This document shows, one piece after another, positions 61,742 through 64,000 of a DNA stretch of 64,000 nucleotides; position 1 is the first letter of the stretch; each line of letters starts with the position of its first letter. Made by a program: the position numbers and the translations under genes. The notes below the pieces were generated by a model. It was not told the origin of the DNA. It ran no database searches and saw only the letters and a program-made list of their open reading frames with translations. The DNA comes from Mesorhizobium sp. CA8. GTDB lineage: Bacteria; Pseudomonadota; Alphaproteobacteria; Rhizobiales; Rhizobiaceae. The stretch is taken from positions 1-64,000 of the forward strand of contig NZ_JAIUHG010000002.1 of NCBI RefSeq assembly GCF_020164955.1, in the 5' to 3' direction.

Positions 61742-62800
61742 TTATCCGATCGTGCGTTCAAGCACGCTCAACCAATTCCGGTAAGCGATCTTCTCGATCA
61801 GCGCGCGCCCGAAACCGTGGGCCGCCAGCGCATCGATGAGCTTGGGCAGGCCGGCGACGTCGCCGATAACGGCCGGGATCATGGCGCCGTCGAAATCCGA
61901 ACCCAGCCCGACGCCGTCCTCACCCAGCGCCTGCAAAAGCGAATCGATGTGGCGCACCATGATGTCGAGGCTGGTGTCGGCATTCATGCGGCCATCCTCG
62001 CGCAGGAAGCCGGTGGCGAAGTTAAGACCCACCATGCCGCCCGATTCACGGATCGCGCCGAGCTGCCAGTCGGTCAGGTTGCGCGAATGACCACAGATCG
62101 CATGCACGTTGGAATGGGTCGCGACCAGCGGTGCGTCGCTCAGCGCCGCGACATCGCGAAAACCCTTCTCGTTGAGATGCGAGAGGTCGATCATGATGCG
62201 GAGCTTGTTGCAGGCCTTGACCAGCGCCTTGCCGGCATCGGTGAGGCCAGGCCCGGTGTCGGGCGAGGACGGAAAGCGGAACGGCACGCCATTGCCGAAG
62301 GCGTTGGGGCGGCTCCAGACGATGCCCAGCGAACGCAGACCTGCAGCATGCAGCACGTCGAGCATGGCAAGCTCGGGATCGATCGCCTCGACGCCTTCGA
62401 TGTGGAACACCGCCGCGATCGAGTCCTTGGCCATCGCGTCCCGCACATCGCCGGCGCTGCGGCAGACGGTCAGCGCGCCGGCGCGCTCAAGCCGGAACAG
62501 GATGGAAGCCATGCCGATGGTCGAGGTGATCGCATCGGCCTGCGGCAGTTCGGGCGGCAGCGGTTCATTGTCGCTCGGTGCCGGCGGCACGGCGCTGCGT
62601 TTCGACTTTTCGACCGGCGGCGGAAAAATCGCGAACATGCCGCCGGCAAAGCCGCCCTTCCTGGCGCGCGGTAGGTCGATATGCCCGCCCGGAGTCCCCT
62701 CGATGAACAGCTTTTCGACATCGGCTTCCTTCGACTGGTAGAGCCGAAGCAGCGTGTCGTTGTGTCCGTCGAAAACGGGGATCAGGTCGGTATCGGTCAT
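61742..62800 (-). CDS. Membrane-dipeptidase family (renal-dipeptidase-like) metallopeptidase
   Basis: The protein (352 residues from the ATG at 62800) has the M19 dipeptidase layout: zinc-ligand HxD in VFDGHNDTLLRLYQ, a long Ala-rich middle, THSNVHAICGHSRNLTD and GLGSDFDGAMIPAVIGDVAGL. It would cleave dipeptides or related amides (for example a conjugate of an amine) in the cytoplasm, as no signal peptide is seen. An in-frame GTG at 62812 is an alternative start. It may belong to the amine locus, but the repeat between them weakens that link. Confidence 0.85.
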   Translation of the reverse strand: MTDTDLIPVFDGHNDTLLRLYQSKEADVEKLFIEGTPGGHIDLPRARKGGFAGGMFAIFPPPVEKSKRSAVPPAPSDNEPLPPELPQADAITSTIGMASILFRLERAGALTVCRSAGDVRDAMAKDSIAAVFHIEGVEAIDPELAMLDVLHAAGLRSLGIVWSRPNAFGNGVPFRFPSSPDTGPGLTDAGKALVKACNKLRIMIDLSHLNEKGFRDVAALSDAPLVATHSNVHAICGHSRNLTDWQLGAIRESGGMVGLNFATGFLREDGRMNADTSLDIMVRHIDSLLQALGEDGVGLGSDFDGAMIPAVIGDVAGLPKLIDALAAHGFGRALIEKIAYRNWLSVLERTIG

Positions 62801-62910
62801 CAGGGAAGCCACTCAAAATCGGGGACGGGCGGGACGACGGGTTTCGTCCGAGCGAACCGTCAACTTAGGCAAGATGACCGGACGGTGCAAATGCCGGGCT
62901 GGCTCTTTTC

Positions 62911-62940
62911 CTTCTCCCCTTGTGGGCCCACAAGGGGAAG
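62911..62940. repeat. Palindromic hairpin with CCCCTTGTGGG arms
   Basis: CTTCTCCCCTTGTGG and CCCACAAGGGGAAG (62911-62940) form a strong stem with one unpaired base and a tight GGGCCC centre. It lies 6 bp after the GNAT stop on the minus strand and could act as a transcription end or mRNA-stabilising structure. It also resembles a common rhizobial intergenic repeat. Confidence 0.55.
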
Positions 62941-62946
62941 ACGGCA

Positions 62947-63246
62947 CTACTGCTTCAGCACATCCGCCCATTCAGGGTGGCGGCGGAACTGGGCGTTGGC
63001 GAAGGGGCAGAGCGGGATGATCTTCTTGCCGGCGGCGCGCGCATCCTCGACCGCGCGGGTGACGAGCCGAAGTCCGGCGCCCTGGCCGCGAAACACATCC
63101 GGCACCTCGGTGTGGTCGATGATCAGCTGGTGTTCGCCGATCTTGGTGAAGGTCATCTCGGCCTCGGCGCCGCCGGGGCCGCGCAGCACATAGCGCCCCT
63201 TTGAGCCGCGGTCTTCCAGTTCGATCTCGGGCAGTTGGTCAGCCAT
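62947..63246 (-). CDS. YjdJ-type GNAT N-acetyltransferase-like protein
   Basis: The 99-residue protein is of the short GCN5-related acetyltransferase group. EVPDVFRGQGAGLRLVTRAVEDARAAG has the acetyl-CoA-binding R/Q-x-x-G-x-G/A loop, and the C-terminal IIPLCPFANAQFRRHPEW is diagnostic of the YjdJ/DUF1 type. Substrate is unknown. The esterase gene lies 2 bp upstream, so the two are probably one transcript. Confidence 0.85.
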   Translation of the reverse strand: MADQLPEIELEDRGSKGRYVLRGPGGAEAEMTFTKIGEHQLIIDHTEVPDVFRGQGAGLRLVTRAVEDARAAGKKIIPLCPFANAQFRRHPEWADVLKQ

Positions 63247-63248
63247 TT

Positions 63249-63878
63249 TTACTTGCCTCCTTCGGCAACCGGCGCCGGCGCGAAAAACCGCCGCGCCGCC
63301 TCGATTTCATTCGGCCGAACCTCATGCCCGCCGTCGTGCCATTCCACTGTGACATCGGCGCCGTCGGCGCGCAAATAGGCCTCGAGCCGCGACGTCAAAT
63401 TGGGCGGGCAGATCGGATCGCGTTTGCCGGCCGTGATCAGGATATGGCGGCCGGCAAGACTGCCCTGCACCTGCGGCTCGAACGGGATCAGCGGATGCAT
63501 CAGCGCCGTGGCGTCGAACAGACCGGGCTCGGCAAACACCACCGAAGCCAGGAGGTTGGCGCCGTTGGAGTAGCCGAGGCCGAAGACCGCCGAGGGTTTT
63601 GCCGCTTCGGCATGCGCCTTGACGAAGCCTGCCATCTTCGATGTCGCGCGCGCCAGGTCGTCCATGTCGTACACGCCCTCGCCGGTACGGCGGAAGAAGC
63701 GCGCAGCACCGTGCTCCGACACATCGCCGCGCGGCGACACGATCGTCGCCGAAGGCAGAAGCTCGCGGCCGAAACCGAGAAGCTGGTTCTCGTCGGCGCC
63801 GGTGCCGTGCAGGACGAAGAGCAGCGGACTGCCCGGCGAACCGGGCAGCACCTTGTGGATGTAAGCGTCCTTGCTCAT
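63249..63878 (-). CDS. Alpha/beta-hydrolase (carboxylesterase/phospholipase-like)
   Basis: The 209-residue hydrolase has the oxyanion motif LFVLHGTGADENQLLGFGREL, the nucleophile elbow GLGYSNGANLLASV (Ser in GYSNG) and the catalytic His in EWHDGGHEVRP. It belongs to the short carboxylesterase group of the dienelactone-hydrolase-like family. It lies upstream of the GNAT gene and 4 bp after the gene that enters from the right edge, a likely operon of three. Substrate unknown. Confidence 0.88.
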   Translation of the reverse strand: MSKDAYIHKVLPGSPGSPLLFVLHGTGADENQLLGFGRELLPSATIVSPRGDVSEHGAARFFRRTGEGVYDMDDLARATSKMAGFVKAHAEAAKPSAVFGLGYSNGANLLASVVFAEPGLFDATALMHPLIPFEPQVQGSLAGRHILITAGKRDPICPPNLTSRLEAYLRADGADVTVEWHDGGHEVRPNEIEAARRFFAPAPVAEGGK

Positions 63879-63882
63879 GGCT

Positions 63883-64000
63883 TCAGTCTTCCAGCTTCGG
63901 CAGGTGTTCTTCGAGGTAAGGCCTCAAATGCTGATGCTGCGTCGGCAGCTTCAGCGCCTCGCCGAGATGCGCGGTGTCCTCGTCGCGGTCGAAGCCCGGT
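63883..64000 (-). CDS. C-terminus of a VOC/ring-cleaving-dioxygenase-like protein (partial)
   Basis: Only the last 38 codons are in the window; the gene continues past the right edge. It ends PGFDRDEDTAHLGEALKLPT and QHQHLRPYLEEHLPKLED, with the stop at 63883-63885. This GFDRDED..LGEALKLP ending is like the C-terminus of glyoxalase-fold ring-cleaving dioxygenases such as MhqO, which usually precede an esterase such as the neighbour. Assignment from so short a piece is tentative. Confidence 0.55.
   Translation of the reverse strand, partial: PGFDRDEDTAHLGEALKLPTQHQHLRPYLEEHLPKLED

Overview
The window looks like chromosomal DNA of a Rhizobiales alphaproteobacterium, most likely Mesorhizobium or a close relative. 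This rests on high GC, on recognised proteins and neighbourhoods (aerobic cobaltochelatase cobS-cobT beside a J-domain gene and bolA; aroK-aroB; PrkA-YeaH-SpoVR; a PHB-cycle bdhA) and on many copies of palindromic intergenic repeats of the type common in rhizobia (GAGCATGATC hairpins, GGTTCGCCGTTTC hairpins, ATCTCCCC and CATTCTAGGG elements). The genus is an inference, because no database search was possible.

Layout. 0-5 kb: rpmB, a queuosine-precursor transporter behind a probable preQ1-I riboswitch, a spermidine-synthase-like protein, a large GT-C-like membrane protein and a 2OG-Fe(II)-oxygenase-like protein. 5-10.3 kb: phytase-like secreted protein, cobT, cobS, J-domain protein and bolA. 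10.7-15.6 kb: prkA-yeaH-spoVR stress operon. 15.7-24.9 kb: housekeeping genes (CBS protein lacking its membrane domain, aroB, aroK, xerD, accA, a YafK-type L,D-transpeptidase, a TusA-like protein, a His-rich COG0523 GTPase and a D,D-carboxypeptidase). 25-35 kb: M20 amidohydrolase, tRNA-Arg(CCU), a 2-hydroxyacid-dehydrogenase-like protein, an FMN reductase, a cyclase-FHA fusion, an ECF sigma/anti-sigma pair, a chromate-resistance pair and bdhA. 35-41 kb: TetR-controlled RND pump and an L,D-transpeptidase. 41-46 kb: small membrane proteins and a two-component cluster with one degenerate and one canonical response regulator and a soluble GAF-PAS-kinase-receiver hybrid.

46.8-62.8 kb is the accessory highlight: a Rieske oxygenase, a class III aminotransferase, a PotFGHI-like ABC importer, an FAD amine oxidase, a BetI-like TetR regulator, a methyltransferase, two tandem phytoene-desaturase-like FAD oxidoreductases, a T-protein-like (folate C1-accepting) protein, a small acidic protein and a dipeptidase. 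Three near-identical inverted-repeat sites (consensus TTGAAYATYCRTTCAR) sit before the three transcription starts of this locus and probably define a small TetR regulon. I infer a route for uptake, N-demethylation and deamination of an unidentified N-methylated amine or polyamine.

Six genes of this locus carry single-base frameshifts or an internal inversion with deletion, whereas I found no other clear frameshift in recognisable genes elsewhere apart from one small remnant. The copy here is therefore either freshly decaying or locally mis-sequenced. The right edge holds a GNAT protein, an esterase and the 3' end of a probable VOC/ring-cleaving-dioxygenase-like gene.
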